Both the position numbers and the translations under genes were made by a program. This document shows, in pieces, positions 40,766 to 50,564 of a stretch of DNA of 64,000 bases (its first letter is position 1; every line of letters begins with the position of its first letter). Origin of the DNA: Prorocentrum cordatum. Taxonomy: Eukaryota; Sar; Dinophyceae; Prorocentrales; Prorocentraceae. The stretch covers positions 373,135-437,134 of the forward strand of contig CAUYUJ010000181.1 of assembly GCA_963575745.1 (NCBI GenBank), written 5' to 3'. The notes beneath the pieces are model-generated. The model did not search any database and was not told where the DNA came from. It saw only the letters and a program-made list of their open reading frames with translations.

Positions 40766-41639
40766 CCCTGCACCTCCTCCTCCTCCTTCTCCTCCTCCTT
40801 CAGATCTTCCCCGCACTCCTCCCCCAAGTGCTCCCCGAAGGGTTTCCACAACGGTTTGGGAAACACACGGTCCGATAGTTTGGCAGACTTCTTGCCGAAA
40901 CGATCTGCCACATGGGCGATTCCAAAAGGCAGGGGGCGGCGGTGACTCGCCGTAGGCGTCTTCGATATCCACTGTAGCCCACGTGTAACACGACTGCGCT
41001 TCCTTCAAAATGGAGGGCGGCATTGGCGTGGACATCCCCACCACGCTGTGGATCAGCACGGGCGTTATGGCGGCACCAGGAGAAAACCTTTCCGATGCTG
41101 TGGTGGAGACTACTGGTGTCCCTCGCGCTACTACCAGCGATCTACCACATTTGGACCAAGGGGCGCCTCGTCTACGGCAGCCATGGCTTCCAAGAAGTGC
41201 ACCGTGGACGCGGCAGCTCGTCTACTCGTTCGGTCCGACGCCGTCGCCAAGCACCCCGACATGGCTGAGGTGCCGGCGTTGGAGGAAATGGACAAGTGCT
41301 TCGATCGGGCTTTCTGGGCACGGGCTGCCTGTCGCAGCTCGCCGCTTCCATTTCCTAATCACAGCTCGCGGTTCCAATTTCCAAGCTCATTGAGACGTGG
41401 CGCCAGACGTGCTGTGGAGCCCGCCCACCACCCCTCCCAGAGGCAGGCCGTGGACGAGGCCGCCCGGCATGCCGCTGGGACGAGCACTGGAAAAGGCACT
41501 CGCTTGCAAAGATTGGAGAGCCATGGCACGTCGCTGCTCGAGACCGGGGGATCTGGCGTGCGCAGGCCGAGGGCTACGCGCAATGGCTGTCTTCCACAAC
41601 CCCTCTTGCCTTCGGGGAGGGACCCCCCCCCCTCCCCTC
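40766..41639. other. No gene recognised; open stretch before a LINE fragment
   Basis: Plus frames at 41010-41393 and 41048-41770 read fluently (for example DMAEVPALEEMDKCFDRAFW) but show no domain. They may be decayed LINE or captured sequence. Confidence 0.3.
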
Positions 41640-42506
41640 CCTGGTTTTTGTTTGAAGGTTTTGCGAGCTGTCGGGGGCCACTCGTTTACGAGGGAGCTCG
41701 TGTACGCGGACGACACGTTGCTCATAGACTCCGACCCAGCCCTCGTTCAAGAGCTGATGCGCTGCATTGAGGAGTGCGGGGGCCAGTGCGGGCTGCAGTT
41801 CAATTGGGGCAAGTTGGAACTTATGAAAGTAAGGGCCGAAGCTAATATTTTGGGACGCAACGAGGTCCCCATCCCAGCCAAGCAATCATTAATTTATCTC
41901 GGGACGTCTCTTGCTGCGGACGGGCGCATAGGCACAGAACTGAGTCGGAGAATTGGGGCGGCCAGAAGTGACTTCAAGGTGCTTGCAAGAATATGGTCGC
42001 ATTCGACTTTGAGTAGGAGACAGAAACTACGTATATTTAATGCTTGCGTTGTTTCCAAACTCACGTATGTATTATTCACTGCGTGTCTTAACCAGGCCGA
42101 GCGAAGACGGCTCGACGGGTTCCAGAATTATTGTCTCAGACGTATTTGCAGAGTCTCTCCGTCGTACATCAGTCGGGTGTCGAACCGTGCAGTTCTGCAG
42201 ATCAGCCAACAGACGCCTCTGAGCCATAGTCTTGCGCGTAGACAGATGTTGTACATGGGCCATTTGGCGAGAAGACCAGACGAGGATCCAGTCAGAAGCT
42301 CGGTATTTGAGCCGGGCGGTCTGGTTCTCAAGAGCCTTCTTGGGAAAAGGAGAAGAGGCCGCCCGAGACAGTCTTGGGGGCCCATGGTGCTGAAGCACTG
42401 CTTGAATGTTGCCGGCTCCCATGAGCGACTTGCTGATTACTTCCGCCGAGAGGGCGGTGCAGCTCGCAGGTGGGAGCAGGCGGTCAAGGCATGGGCGGCG
42501 TGCTGA
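41640..42506 (+). pseudogene. 5'-truncated LINE: RT motif C to C-terminus
   Basis: The frame holds ELVYADDTLLIDSDPALVQE at about 41700-41755 (motif C, YADD) and FNWGKLELMKV. It continues with LIYLGTSLAADGRIGTELSR, then RRQKLRIFNACVVSKLTYVL and RLDGFQNYCLRRICRV, the connection and C-terminal blocks typical of non-LTR RTs. It ends with KRRRGRPRQSW at the usual place and stops at 42506. Motifs A and B and the endonuclease are missing, so this is a 5'-truncated insertion. The retained part has no frameshift. It belongs to a different lineage from the other LINEs here (YADD rather than FDD or CADD). Confidence 0.8.
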
Positions 42507-42659
42507 AGGCATCCGTTTCCGTGCACATTTTCACCCATTGCTCACGCGCTGTGGCCGGCGCAAGGCTTCTGGACTGGACTGGACGGGGGCCACTTTTTCG
42601 GCCAGTGAGAGGGCCTATGTTTGACACCAGGACGCACATCGAGGACCCCCCCCCTCTTT

Positions 42660-42960
42660 TGACCGACCGTCTCCAAGATGGCCCCAAGAGGCCCCCCAGG
42701 GCTCCCAAGAGGCCCCCAAGAGGGTTCCACGAGCGCCCCAAGAGACCCCAAGAGGGCTCCAAGAGGCCCCCAAGAGGCTCCCAAGAGGCCCCCGAGCGGC
42801 CTCAGAGAGCCCAAGATGACATGCAAGATGGCTTAAGATAGCTCAAGCTGGATCAAGATGGCTCCCAAGATGTTGCAAGAGGCCCCAAGACCGCTCCAAG
42901 ACGGCTCGAGATGGTCACGGAGCCTCCCCAGGAGGCCGGAGACGACCCCAACACGCCGTC
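42660..42960 (+). repeat. Decamer repeat array 6
   Basis: CCAAGAGGCCC, CCAAGAGGGTT and CTCAAGATGG units lie directly after the LINE fragment's 3' region. Confidence 0.8.
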
Positions 42961-43154
42961 CAGGCCAGCCTCCCTCGCGAGCGTAGGCCCACGACCTTGT
43001 GCTGGCCGCGATGGGTGTTACCATCACTTAATCCCTGGGTCGTGAACCCTCATTGTCGGTGGTCTGTTTAATGATCTAGGACTAAATTCCTCCACTTTTC
43101 CCCTGTTTCGGCTCTGTCCCGTCACCAAGCTCGGCGCGCTCAACTGGGTAGGGT

Positions 43155-43547
43155 ATGTCCTCCTCTTCCTCCTCCTCCTCCTCCTCCTCCTCCTCCTCCT
43201 TCTCCCCCTCTCCTGCTACTCTCCCAGCCTGTGCCCGCACGACTGACGCCCCAAGACTTCCCCTCGGTCAGACCAGGAGTCTCTCCAGTCTCCTACTGCT
43301 CCTACTGCTCCTCTCTCCCTCGTCCCCGTCCTCCTCCTCCTCCTCCTCCTCCTCCTCCTCCTCCTCCTCCTCCTGCTCCTGCTCATGCTCCTCCTCCTCC
43401 TCCTCCCTCCTCCCTCCTCACTCCTCCGCCTCCTCCTCCTCCTCGTCCTTCCTCGCCGCCCTGTTCCTCACCCTTCCCCTCCTTCACCATTCCCATCCCT
43501 TTCCGCCCTCCCTCCTCCTCCTCCTCCTCCTCCTCCTCCTCCTCCTC
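43155..43547 (+). repeat. (CCT)n microsatellite cluster at the LINE 3' end
   Basis: CCT blocks at about 43159-43206, 43330-43374, 43420-43445 and 43509-43547. The last abuts the LINE. Confidence 0.95.
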
Positions 43548-43573
43548 GCACGTAGCTGCGCGCCACATGTCCC

Positions 43574-46500
43574 TCATCCGCGCTGGCCGCCGCGCACCCT
43601 CGCCCGCGTGAGCTGGACCCTCGTGAGGGGTACAGCAGACTGTGCCACCTCTAAAGTAAGAGGTTCAGGTGGCATGAAGAGCGAGCGGAGATTCACGAAC
43701 AGGAGATAGGCAGCAGCGGGGACGGTAAGACTAGAGATGGTCGGGAGAAAAACACCAGAGCGACAGATCGGACAGTAATGAACTTGGGAGCACAAAACAG
43801 ATTCGAGAAGCTGGATGAAGCGTGGGCAGCACCAATAGTGGACGAAGCTGTCGGGGCCGCCGCAGCCCAGCAGACAGCACAAGGGCACACTGTCGTGAAA
43901 CCGCACGGCTGTGATCCAACTACCAGATAGAGTCTTCCATATCGCATTCACTAAAGGGCCTCTCATTCGAATGAGAAGCTCGCGGACCTCTTCCCATTTC
44001 ACGTGCACCAGGACCTCCGCGGCCTCAGGGAACCAACGGGCCCAACGCTCCGAGAAAACAACGTCCAGGGAATCGGGGAAGAGTTCTCGTTGGAAAATCT
44101 TCAGCAGTCTACCTTGCATCTTCACATTCTTAGGGGGGCGAGAGAGGGCGGAGGCAGAGGTCAGGAGCTCCAGCGCAGCCTCACGGGCGATCGATCCAGC
44201 CCGAGCCAGGTCCCGAGAGCGGGAGAAGCCACCGGCCGCATCCGAGAGATGCTCCACAAACGCTGGTGACTGCCAGAAGCGCGGGGACAGTTTCCCTGCC
44301 GAGAGATCAACGATCTCAAGATGGCGAGAAGCAAACTCAGACAGCTGTTCCAAGAGCATTCGATATTCAGGGAACGTGTTGACAGCTGCTCTCATAAGAG
44401 TGGCACAACTCAAGGACCTCACGCTCGTGAGTTGCGGTCCTCCCCACAGGTGAAGCGAGAACCAGCCACTCCGAGGAAGCGTGCAATGGGGGACTTTGAA
44501 GAGAGAGGCGAAGGAGGCATGCTCAATACGAGAGAGAGGGGCAGGAAGGGCAGGGCAAAGCTCAGGGATGGGACAGAATTGGGCGACATAGGTAAGGGTT
44601 GAGACGGCACGGCTAGAGTACATATACTCTGTGATGGCCGGCGGCGCGCCGACTTTGGCAATCTGCACTGTACGTCCTGCCCATTTCAAAAGAGGCTTGT
44701 GCCAGCTCTCAGTGGTCACACTGGGCCCAAGAATCATGCCAAGATAGGTCAGGGAACTCACAACCTGGAACGCTCCCCAGTCGGGGAGAAAGTTCTGAAG
44801 CCAGAATCGATACTTGGCGACGAGGGTGGCCGAGAAGGGGCCCGCAAGAGGAACCAGGAAACACTTGGCATACTTGAGCTTGAGACAAGCGAGGGCCTCA
44901 CTGCAGTCGAATACGGCCTTCAGCTGAAGTAGATCACGAAGCGCTGAAACCACAGATCCAATATCATCAGCACAAGCCCTGGCCATACTCATCTGGCGTT
45001 CTCGAGCTCGACCTATGAGATCTTCTCGCAGCTCGCCAGGTGGCACATCATTCTGAGCTTCCAGCCGCTTCCACATATCCACGAGAAAGGGGTGGCTCCC
45101 GACGGCGAAAAGGGCGCCAGACCCTGGGCATCCTTGAATGATCCCCGACATGATGTAAAACAAGAAACAGCATACTCTGCCGAAAGTACCAAAGCAGCGA
45201 ACGTTCGTATACAACGTCTCTACGAAGATCTGCATGGGCAGCGGCACATGGAAGGCAGCAAGCGTCATCATGATCCATCGGTGCGCGACCGACGGGAAGG
45301 CCTGTCCGTAATCGAAAGATATCAAGGCTGGAAGCCGAGCAGCGGCATCGGGGAGCATCGAAACCATTCGGGCTCGCACGTCGAGCTCGAGGATATTTAG
45401 ACCAAAATTCCTCCCTCCGACGAATCCCCTTTGAGAATAGTGGACTTTATCACCCAGTCGACGTGATAAACTCTCGAAAACGACGCCCGTGACCAGCTTG
45501 TTCGACGATTGTTTTAGTCCTAGAGGCCGGGTAGCTTCAGCGTTCCGAACGATCATATGGGAATCCTGCTCCTCATCTCCTTTGGCTATGAATACTCCTC
45601 GAACATCATTGAAGGCTGGTAACATGCTCCTCCCACTTAATAACCACCAAACCACCTCATCTAGAATGTTAAGACCGTGTGGATGTCGTTTCCATGCTCG
45701 ATAGGGGAGGCCATCCAACCCTGGGGAACTATCTTCCGCACGTTCGATACGCCGTTGAAGAGCATGCAGGGATGGAGGGGGAAGGTCAGAAAGATCAATA
45801 CCATCACAATGCTGACGAAGATAAGATTGGGCAGCTGGAACATTGATGGATTTTTCTGCAAACACGGGTCGCCAATGTTCCCCAAGCTCTTGGAGGACAG
45901 CAGCTGGTGACGAGACAACCGACTCCCCATCGGAGGCTCGTACTCCTTGCAGGGTCATTCTGCGATCAAAAGGCGTCCAGAGGCGGCCCCTGCGATGCGT
46001 GCACTTAAGCCGTCGCCTGGCTTTCGCTCTGGCGGGCTCTGCACTGGCATTCGCAATGTCTTGTTTGTATTTAGCTTCTCGTTGTTTGGCAATAGTGAGG
46101 TGAATCTCATTGGCTCGCCTCTGGAACTCTGGCGGGTCAATCAACTCCACTGTCCCCTCCAGCAGGTTGATCTGTAGAAACTCCTTACCTGGAGCGTGAG
46201 ATCGCCAAACACGGTGCGCTAGACGCACATCCTGCCTCCAGAGGCATCTCCCGATACTTTTGATGACCAGGAGCTGGGTAAAACTCGATGATGGTGATTT
46301 TCGAATCAAGGAGTCCCGAGCGATCTTGGCGGCCTCACGCATCATCTCAGTCTGAAACGCTAGCCTCAAGGGTGGTGTCATCCTGCTCTGGTCACACTCA
46401 GCCTCTACCGCTTCCAGGAACCGAACGTAGTCAGGATGTTCGCAGACTTCGGGGGCAACTGGCCTCTCAGAGGCCGGGATAGATCCAGCAGGTTTGAGGG

Positions 46501-47299
46501 TGACCTGGATCGGGGCGTGGTCGGATATCCCTTTCTTGCTGAGAATATCAGGGTATTCAACTACCTTCCCTTCGACGGACATCTGCAGGAGCATCCACCC
46601 AGGCATCGAAATAAACTGCCGATCTATGTAGCTGAGCATCCGCGTCGGCTGGTAATGATGGGTAGGTTCTGGCACTTCTAATTCCACCATCCTCCTCAAC
46701 ACCTCCATCCACCCACCGTCCTGCGTACTCCTCCACTCCTGAAGATACCGAAGCGTCTGCTCATCTACTTCCGCCTCAGGTTCCTTGCGTGGCGGCGTGC
46801 ATGCAAAGTTGAAATCACCTGATATGACGACAAGCAACGCAGACGGGTCCGCCTCTGCGACCTCGAGGTCGTACTTAATTGAATCCAAGGCCTTCTTCTT
46901 AGCTATGGATCCTAGCTGGTAGTTGTGAACATTGTAGTGGACGACGGCAAAATCCCCAAAATCAATCGCAACTCTGAGAACTCGACCTGGGACCTGAACT
47001 TCTGGAAGAATCAGAGGGGCCTCGGAACCAAGGTGCAGGAATTTCGGCACAAAGGTCGTGACACCTCCGGCATTGGAACTTGAACAGAACGAGCTAAATG
47101 CGGTATATCTATGATGCAGATTGTGCTGATAAAGAAGGTCTTGGACTTGTAACTCACTACCGTGGCATTCTTGCACCCCTATGATACTGCCTGGAAGAAA
47201 GAGTTGACGGAGGAGATGGGCTTTCCTTTCTTGGAGGGGGAGTTCGTGATGGAAGAGGGCTCGGGCATTCCAGGATGATAGTATCAAAGGCAAGATCAT
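43574..47299 (-). CDS. LINE ORF2: APE endonuclease and reverse transcriptase
   Basis: Starting at ATG 47299 the protein has 1241 residues. The endonuclease begins at once: LILSSWNAR (Asn 11), IIGVQECHG (Glu 44), LLVVISGDFNF (Asp 162, Asn 164), LSYIDRQFIS (Asp 226), ISDHAPIQVTL (Asp 260, His 261). The RT follows: SSPGLDGLPYRAWKR, RGVFIAKGDEE, motif A ISFDYGQAFPSVAHRW (Asp 663), motif B GIIQGCPGSGALF, motif C ARACADDIGSV (Asp 778, 779), then SSLTYLGMILG. Near the C-terminus CCLLGCGGPDSFVHYWCC is a zinc knuckle (residues 1141-1158). The protein nicks DNA and copies its own RNA. No RNase H domain is seen. The reading frame stays open 357 codons upstream across ORF1 with no ATG used; I treat that part as non-coding in this frame. 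Confidence 0.9.
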   Translation of the reverse strand: MILPLILSSWNARALFHHELPLQERKAHLLRQLFLPGSIIGVQECHGSELQVQDLLYQHNLHHRYTAFSSFCSSSNAGGVTTFVPKFLHLGSEAPLILPEVQVPGRVLRVAIDFGDFAVVHYNVHNYQLGSIAKKKALDSIKYDLEVAEADPSALLVVISGDFNFACTPPRKEPEAEVDEQTLRYLQEWRSTQDGGWMEVLRRMVELEVPEPTHHYQPTRMLSYIDRQFISMPGWMLLQMSVEGKVVEYPDILSKKGISDHAPIQVTLKPAGSIPASERPVAPEVCEHPDYVRFLEAVEAECDQSRMTPPLRLAFQTEMMREAAKIARDSLIRKSPSSSFTQLLVIKSIGRCLWRQDVRLAHRVWRSHAPGKEFLQINLLEGTVELIDPPEFQRRANEIHLTIAKQREAKYKQDIANASAEPARAKARRRLKCTHRRGRLWTPFDRRMTLQGVRASDGESVVSSPAAVLQELGEHWRPVFAEKSINVPAAQSYLRQHCDGIDLSDLPPPSLHALQRRIERAEDSSPGLDGLPYRAWKRHPHGLNILDEVVWWLLSGRSMLPAFNDVRGVFIAKGDEEQDSHMIVRNAEATRPLGLKQSSNKLVTGVVFESLSRRLGDKVHYSQRGFVGGRNFGLNILELDVRARMVSMLPDAAARLPALISFDYGQAFPSVAHRWIMMTLAAFHVPLPMQIFVETLYTNVRCFGTFGRVCCFLFYIMSGIIQGCPGSGALFAVGSHPFLVDMWKRLEAQNDVPPGELREDLIGRARERQMSMARACADDIGSVVSALRDLLQLKAVFDCSEALACLKLKYAKCFLVPLAGPFSATLVAKYRFWLQNFLPDWGAFQVVSSLTYLGMILGPSVTTESWHKPLLKWAGRTVQIAKVGAPPAITEYMYSSRAVSTLTYVAQFCPIPELCPALPAPLSRIEHASFASLFKVPHCTLPRSGWFSLHLWGGPQLTSVRSLSCATLMRAAVNTFPEYRMLLEQLSEFASRHLEIVDLSAGKLSPRFWQSPAFVEHLSDAAGGFSRSRDLARAGSIAREAALELLTSASALSRPPKNVKMQGRLLKIFQRELFPDSLDVVFSERWARWFPEAAEVLVHVKWEEVRELLIRMRGPLVNAIWKTLSGSWITAVRFHDSVPLCCLLGCGGPDSFVHYWCCPRFIQLLESVLCSQVHYCPICRSGVFLPTISSLTVPAAAYLLFVNLRSLFMPPEPLTLEVAQSAVPLTRVQLTRARVRGGQRG

Positions 47300-47311
47300 G
47301 CCTCTCTCGTC

Positions 47312-47324
47312 GCGCCAATGGCGC
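47312..47324 (-). other. Hairpin between ORF1 and ORF2
   Basis: GCGCCATTGGCGC, a perfect 5-bp stem with a 3-base loop, lies inside the 34 bases that separate the ORF1 stop from the ORF2 ATG. It could influence reinitiation; that is inference. Confidence 0.5.
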
Positions 47325-47333
47325 TGGAGCCCG

Positions 47334-48350
47334 CTAAAGAGACCACTGAGGAGGTGCTGCGACGTGTCCTGATGCATGGAAGCGTTGGAGCACAAGATCT
47401 TTGTCCAGCCCCAAGGCGAGCATGTTGGGCACACACCATTCCAGGACGGGCTCCTCGTCTCCTGGTTTGGGCGTGAAACGTACCAGAGGCTTCCAGTTCG
47501 CCGACAGCTCGCCTTTCGCCTTGTCGGTGAAGAGGCGCAGGTTGCCATCGACCTCTTGGAAGGCCTTCCGCAACTGCTTGAGGCCGAGTTCCTTCTTGAC
47601 CATGGCGGGGTTCTTGTCCGTGCTGACGTATATCTCACAATTCGCACCAAGCATGTCTTTGCACGCGTGATGTTCCCACTGTCCATTTCCGAGTCGTAGT
47701 GCTCCCATCGCCTGGGCCACCTTCCTTGCGGCGTAGGTGGCGTTCCCCTTGATGCGGAAGACGAACCGCTTCCCTGCAGGCTCCGACTGGTAGTCATAGT
47801 CATCTGGTGCAAGCTGGGCACGGGCCAACCAGTCAGCCAGAGCTCCTTGAACTGCACTACGACTGCATACATTCTTCGTCCTGGCGACGATGATGCACGG
47901 GTCAACCATCCTGTTGAAGGACGTGTCGGTGACCACGGTCTGCGGCTCTTCGTTCTTGATGCACTGCAATAGTTCCTGTAGCTGGGAGACTCGTCGCTCC
48001 AGGGTCGCGACACGGTTGTTGGTGCTCTTCTGCTCGGCCTGCAGCTCCGCGTAGCGCATCTCCACCCTCTTGGTGATGGCGTCGCAGTTGGCCGAGATGG
48101 TGGAGCTGAACTGCGTGACACTGGCGTGCAGCTTGGCGACGGCTCCGAGCATCTCTCCACGGGTGGAATCAACCACAGCGCGCAGATTAGCAACAGCTTC
48201 AAGAGGATCCTCGGCAAGACGGGCAGTCTTGCTCGGGGGGCTCGTACTGCCACCTGTCGCTCCAGCCTCCTGGGACGGGAACGTGGCCATGGCGTCGAGT
48301 TCCTCTGCCAGCCGTCGAGCCTCGGGGCTGCTCGGCATGGCATGGGCCAT
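47334..48350 (-). CDS. LINE ORF1: coiled coil plus RRM-like nucleic-acid binding
   Basis: From ATG 48350 the protein has 338 residues. The ATG lies in GGCATGGCC, the first ATG after the spliced leader by my reading. Residues 50-132 (EAVANLRAVVDSTRGEMLGA, NNRVATLERRVSQLQELLQ) form a coiled coil, as in trimeric LINE ORF1 proteins. Residues 151-245 (CIIVARTKN ... KRFVFRIKGNATYAARKVAQ) look like an RRM with weak RNP2 and RNP1 segments. The C-terminal third resembles the ORF1 C-terminal domain by position. It should coat LINE RNA in a ribonucleoprotein. Stop at 47336-47334, 34 bases before ORF2. Confidence 0.8.
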   Translation of the reverse strand: MAHAMPSSPEARRLAEELDAMATFPSQEAGATGGSTSPPSKTARLAEDPLEAVANLRAVVDSTRGEMLGAVAKLHASVTQFSSTISANCDAITKRVEMRYAELQAEQKSTNNRVATLERRVSQLQELLQCIKNEEPQTVVTDTSFNRMVDPCIIVARTKNVCSRSAVQGALADWLARAQLAPDDYDYQSEPAGKRFVFRIKGNATYAARKVAQAMGALRLGNGQWEHHACKDMLGANCEIYVSTDKNPAMVKKELGLKQLRKAFQEVDGNLRLFTDKAKGELSANWKPLVRFTPKPGDEEPVLEWCVPNMLALGLDKDLVLQRFHASGHVAAPPQWSL

Positions 48351-48485
48351 GCCACACAGTCAGATGCCAAAAAGATCTCACAGCGCCAGGCGGCTCCTGT
48401 GAGGATCGTGGGGTGAAGGCTGCGGGACTCGAGCCAGCCCCTCGCCTGCGTTCAAGCTAAAGCCGCCAGGGCACCGCGGTTTTAA

Positions 48486-48507
48486 CTTGAGCCAAAATGG
48501 CTACGGA
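48486..48507 (-). other. Exact dinoflagellate spliced leader in genomic DNA
   Basis: On the minus strand all 22 positions agree with the consensus DCCGTAGCCATTTTGGCTC then AAG, with T at the variable first base. It is not followed by a GT donor and SL-RNA body but by TTAAAACC and the LINE leader. It is therefore a retroposed SL, not an SL RNA gene. It abuts the trinucleotide tract with no extra base. Confidence 0.95.
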
Positions 48508-48550
48508 CCTCCTCCTCCTCCTCCTCCTCCTCCTCCTCCTCCTCCTCCTG
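48508..48550 (+). repeat. (CCT)n microsatellite at the LINE 5' end
   Basis: About fourteen CCT units, then CTGCTCCTTCTC. It directly abuts the spliced leader. Confidence 0.95.
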
Positions 48551-48885
48551 CTCCTTCTCGGCCCCTGGTCGGTCCTTCCCCTCCTCCTCCTCCCTGCCCT
48601 CCTTTCCTCCTCCCTCCTCACCCTCTGCCCTCTCCTCCCGCTGCCCCTCCCTCCCCTCCCCCTCTCCACGGGCCGCCCGAAGGAGAGTCCGCCGAGGACG
48701 GCGCGCGTGAGCCACGTGCAGCGACACGTGCCCGGTGACCAGGCACTCCGGCCCCTCCTGGCGGGGCGCGGCGCCCCCGGCCGGGCCAGCCAGGTGGATC
48801 GGCGAGGGGATCGCATCGGCCTTGCGCCGAGACGGGCCGCGCGGGCCAGACAGCCTGGCGCCGGAGCGGCAGGCTCTCGCTAGAA
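48551..48885. other. No gene recognised
   Basis: Pyrimidine-rich CCTCC words fill the left half; the right half is GC-rich sequence with only low-complexity frames. Confidence 0.35.
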
Positions 48886-48930
48886 GGGAGGAGGAGGAGG
48901 AGGAGGAGGAGGAGGAGGAGGAGGAGGAGA
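48886..48930 (+). repeat. (AGG)n microsatellite
   Basis: About fourteen pure AGG units. Confidence 0.95.
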
Positions 48931-49245
48931 ACTCTCGGCCAAGTCTGCGGGACCCGTCGTTCATCCTGAGACGCTTCGGGAATCCCAGGGGCCGACGGGG
49001 GCCCCTGAAGGCCGACAGCAATGAGAAACCTCGGCATGGTGGGGCAGCTGCGTCGGTCAGCACGGCTGCTTGGCGCGTCAACGGGGGGAGGCAACGGACG
49101 GGGGCGATCCGGGGCTGCAGGGAGGGCGCGGCCCTCAGCTGCCACCGCACGACCGAGAGGTGCTCGACACGGTGCGCCTTTCTCAACCCCACCACCGTAC
49201 CTCCCGTTTGTTTTCCCCCCCCCCGCTGCCGTCCTCCTGGCAGTA

Positions 49246-49404
49246 GGTCGGTCGGGCATGTCCTCCTGCAGGCGGATTTGGAAGATTTCTTGTTTTTTAT
49301 CTAAAAGGTCTAGCAATACCAAACATCGTCGAAACCTAATCGAAACATCGTCCACCGACCTATCTCGAAGATTCCTCTTGTTGGGGGACATGCCCGACTT
49401 AAGC
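49246..49404. repeat. Foldback element R1, copy 4
   Basis: The left arm GGTCGGTCGGGCATGTCC and right arm GGGGGACATGCCCGACTTAA are inverted. The interior has CGTCGAAACCTAATCGAAAC, different from other copies in its middle. Confidence 0.7.
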
Positions 49405-49994
49405 CTGGCAGGGGGGCCAGGGGGGGACTCCGAGCTCGAGCCAGGCGCCTCTCCTGGGAGGATGGCTTCCTGAGTAACCCGGCCTGCCCAAAGTGGGCTC
49501 AGCGGCCCCCAAGAGCCTCCACAGCGGGGAAGGAGGCTTCGGAGTCGAGGCGGAACCCCGGCATTGTGACTCTCACATTACATGGGCCACGGAGTTCTGG
49601 ACCCCCTCTCCGAGGGGGCAACGTCTCTCCTCGCGGGCGGGTAGTTTTTCGATGGCCCGCGGTGTGGAAGGAATGAGTGTGCCTGAGAGCCGAACTGCAT
49701 GTGCCCCCCCCCCCCGGGGGACAGAGCCCGCACTAGGAGTCGGGATGCCACCCCCGGAGACGCGTGCGCCTCGAGGGCAGCGCACAGGGAGGGTGGAGGT
49801 GGAGAGATGCGGGCGCCGCCGCCGGCACGGCCCGCACCATCTTCACACGGGGCCCCAGGGCCCGCTCCTGGCGGCCGGAGCAAGCCGAAGAACCAACCGC
49901 CGGGACTCCTCAGATCCATCCGCCAGAGCCCCGAGCCGCACGGTCGGGAGCTTGTGCCTCGCGCGTCGCCGCGGCGGCAGACGCCCTGCCCCCT
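49405..49994. other. No gene recognised
   Basis: GC-rich DNA with a C run at 49705-49717. Frames lack domains. Confidence 0.35.
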
Positions 49995-50142
49995 GCGCCA
50001 GCGCACGACACTGCGTGTCGCTCCGCTCCGCGGGGCGGGAGGCTGGGAGAGGCTCGGGACGTGGCGCCTGGGGATCGGGAAGCGGACAGCGCGTCGCACC
50101 GACGCGAGGTTGGCCAGAACCGGCGGCGTGGCACGCTGTCCC
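49995..50142 (+). repeat. Dispersed repeat R2, copy 2
   Basis: GCGTGTCGCTCCGCTCCGCG, GGGAGGCTGGGA, GGCCAGAACCGGCGG and GCACGCTGTCC follow the order seen in the copies at 8451 and 61358. Confidence 0.7.
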
Positions 50143-50564
50143 GACAGTTCCCAGCCTTCTGTGAGGAGCGAGCAGCACGCGCCCATACCCATAGGGGCAT
50201 CGGAGGGAGGAGGGCTGGCTATGGGCATGGGTGCGGGCTATCGGACCCCAGGGGGAAGCTCCCCTTCGAGCGGGGGCCCCCATCCGACCACACGCACACA
50301 GAGCCCCCTCCGTCCCTTCCCCCATGGGTTTGGGTGTGCGGTGTGCGTTGGTCATTCGGTGGTTTGGACTTTCTTTCCCTGGGCCTTCTGCAACGCCCCG
50401 CCGCCGGGCACGGGAGCCCTCAGCCAACGCCGGCGCAGCCGGCGCTCCTGGGCGGCGGGGGAGCCAGCAGGAGGCCAGATGGCCGAGGGGCCCACGGGTG
50501 TAATGTTAGGCCAAAGGGGGGCAGGGACAAAGGGGGAGCAGGGGGGGAGCAAGAGGAGAGAGGA
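50143..50564. other. No gene recognised
   Basis: GC-rich sequence with no repeat family or domain identified. Confidence 0.35.

Larger units (their letters stand above)
43548..48507 (-). mobile_element. Apparently full-length LINE tagged with an intact spliced leader
   Basis: The minus-strand element of about 4.96 kb starts with the 22-base spliced leader, has a roughly 135-base leader, ORF1, a 34-base gap, ORF2 and only 27 bases after the ORF2 stop. The last bases contain CGCACGTAGCTGCG (plus strand), able to form a small hairpin. AGG repeats in the LINE's sense lie immediately at both ends (plus strand CCT at 43509-43547 and 48508-48549). Both ORFs are intact with all catalytic motifs, and the leader has no mismatch, so the insertion is probably young. 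No poly(A) tail is present. Confidence 0.85.

Noticed and set aside
47300-48370. N-terminal 357 codons of the long minus frame that ends as LINE ORF2
   Set aside because: It lacks an ATG at the start, is Ser/Arg/Pro-rich without domains, and overlaps the well-supported ORF1. ORF2 is taken to start at ATG 47299.
48486-48507. Spliced-leader RNA gene
   Set aside because: No GT donor and no SL RNA body follow the 22 bases. The sequence continues into the LINE leader, so it is a retroposed copy.
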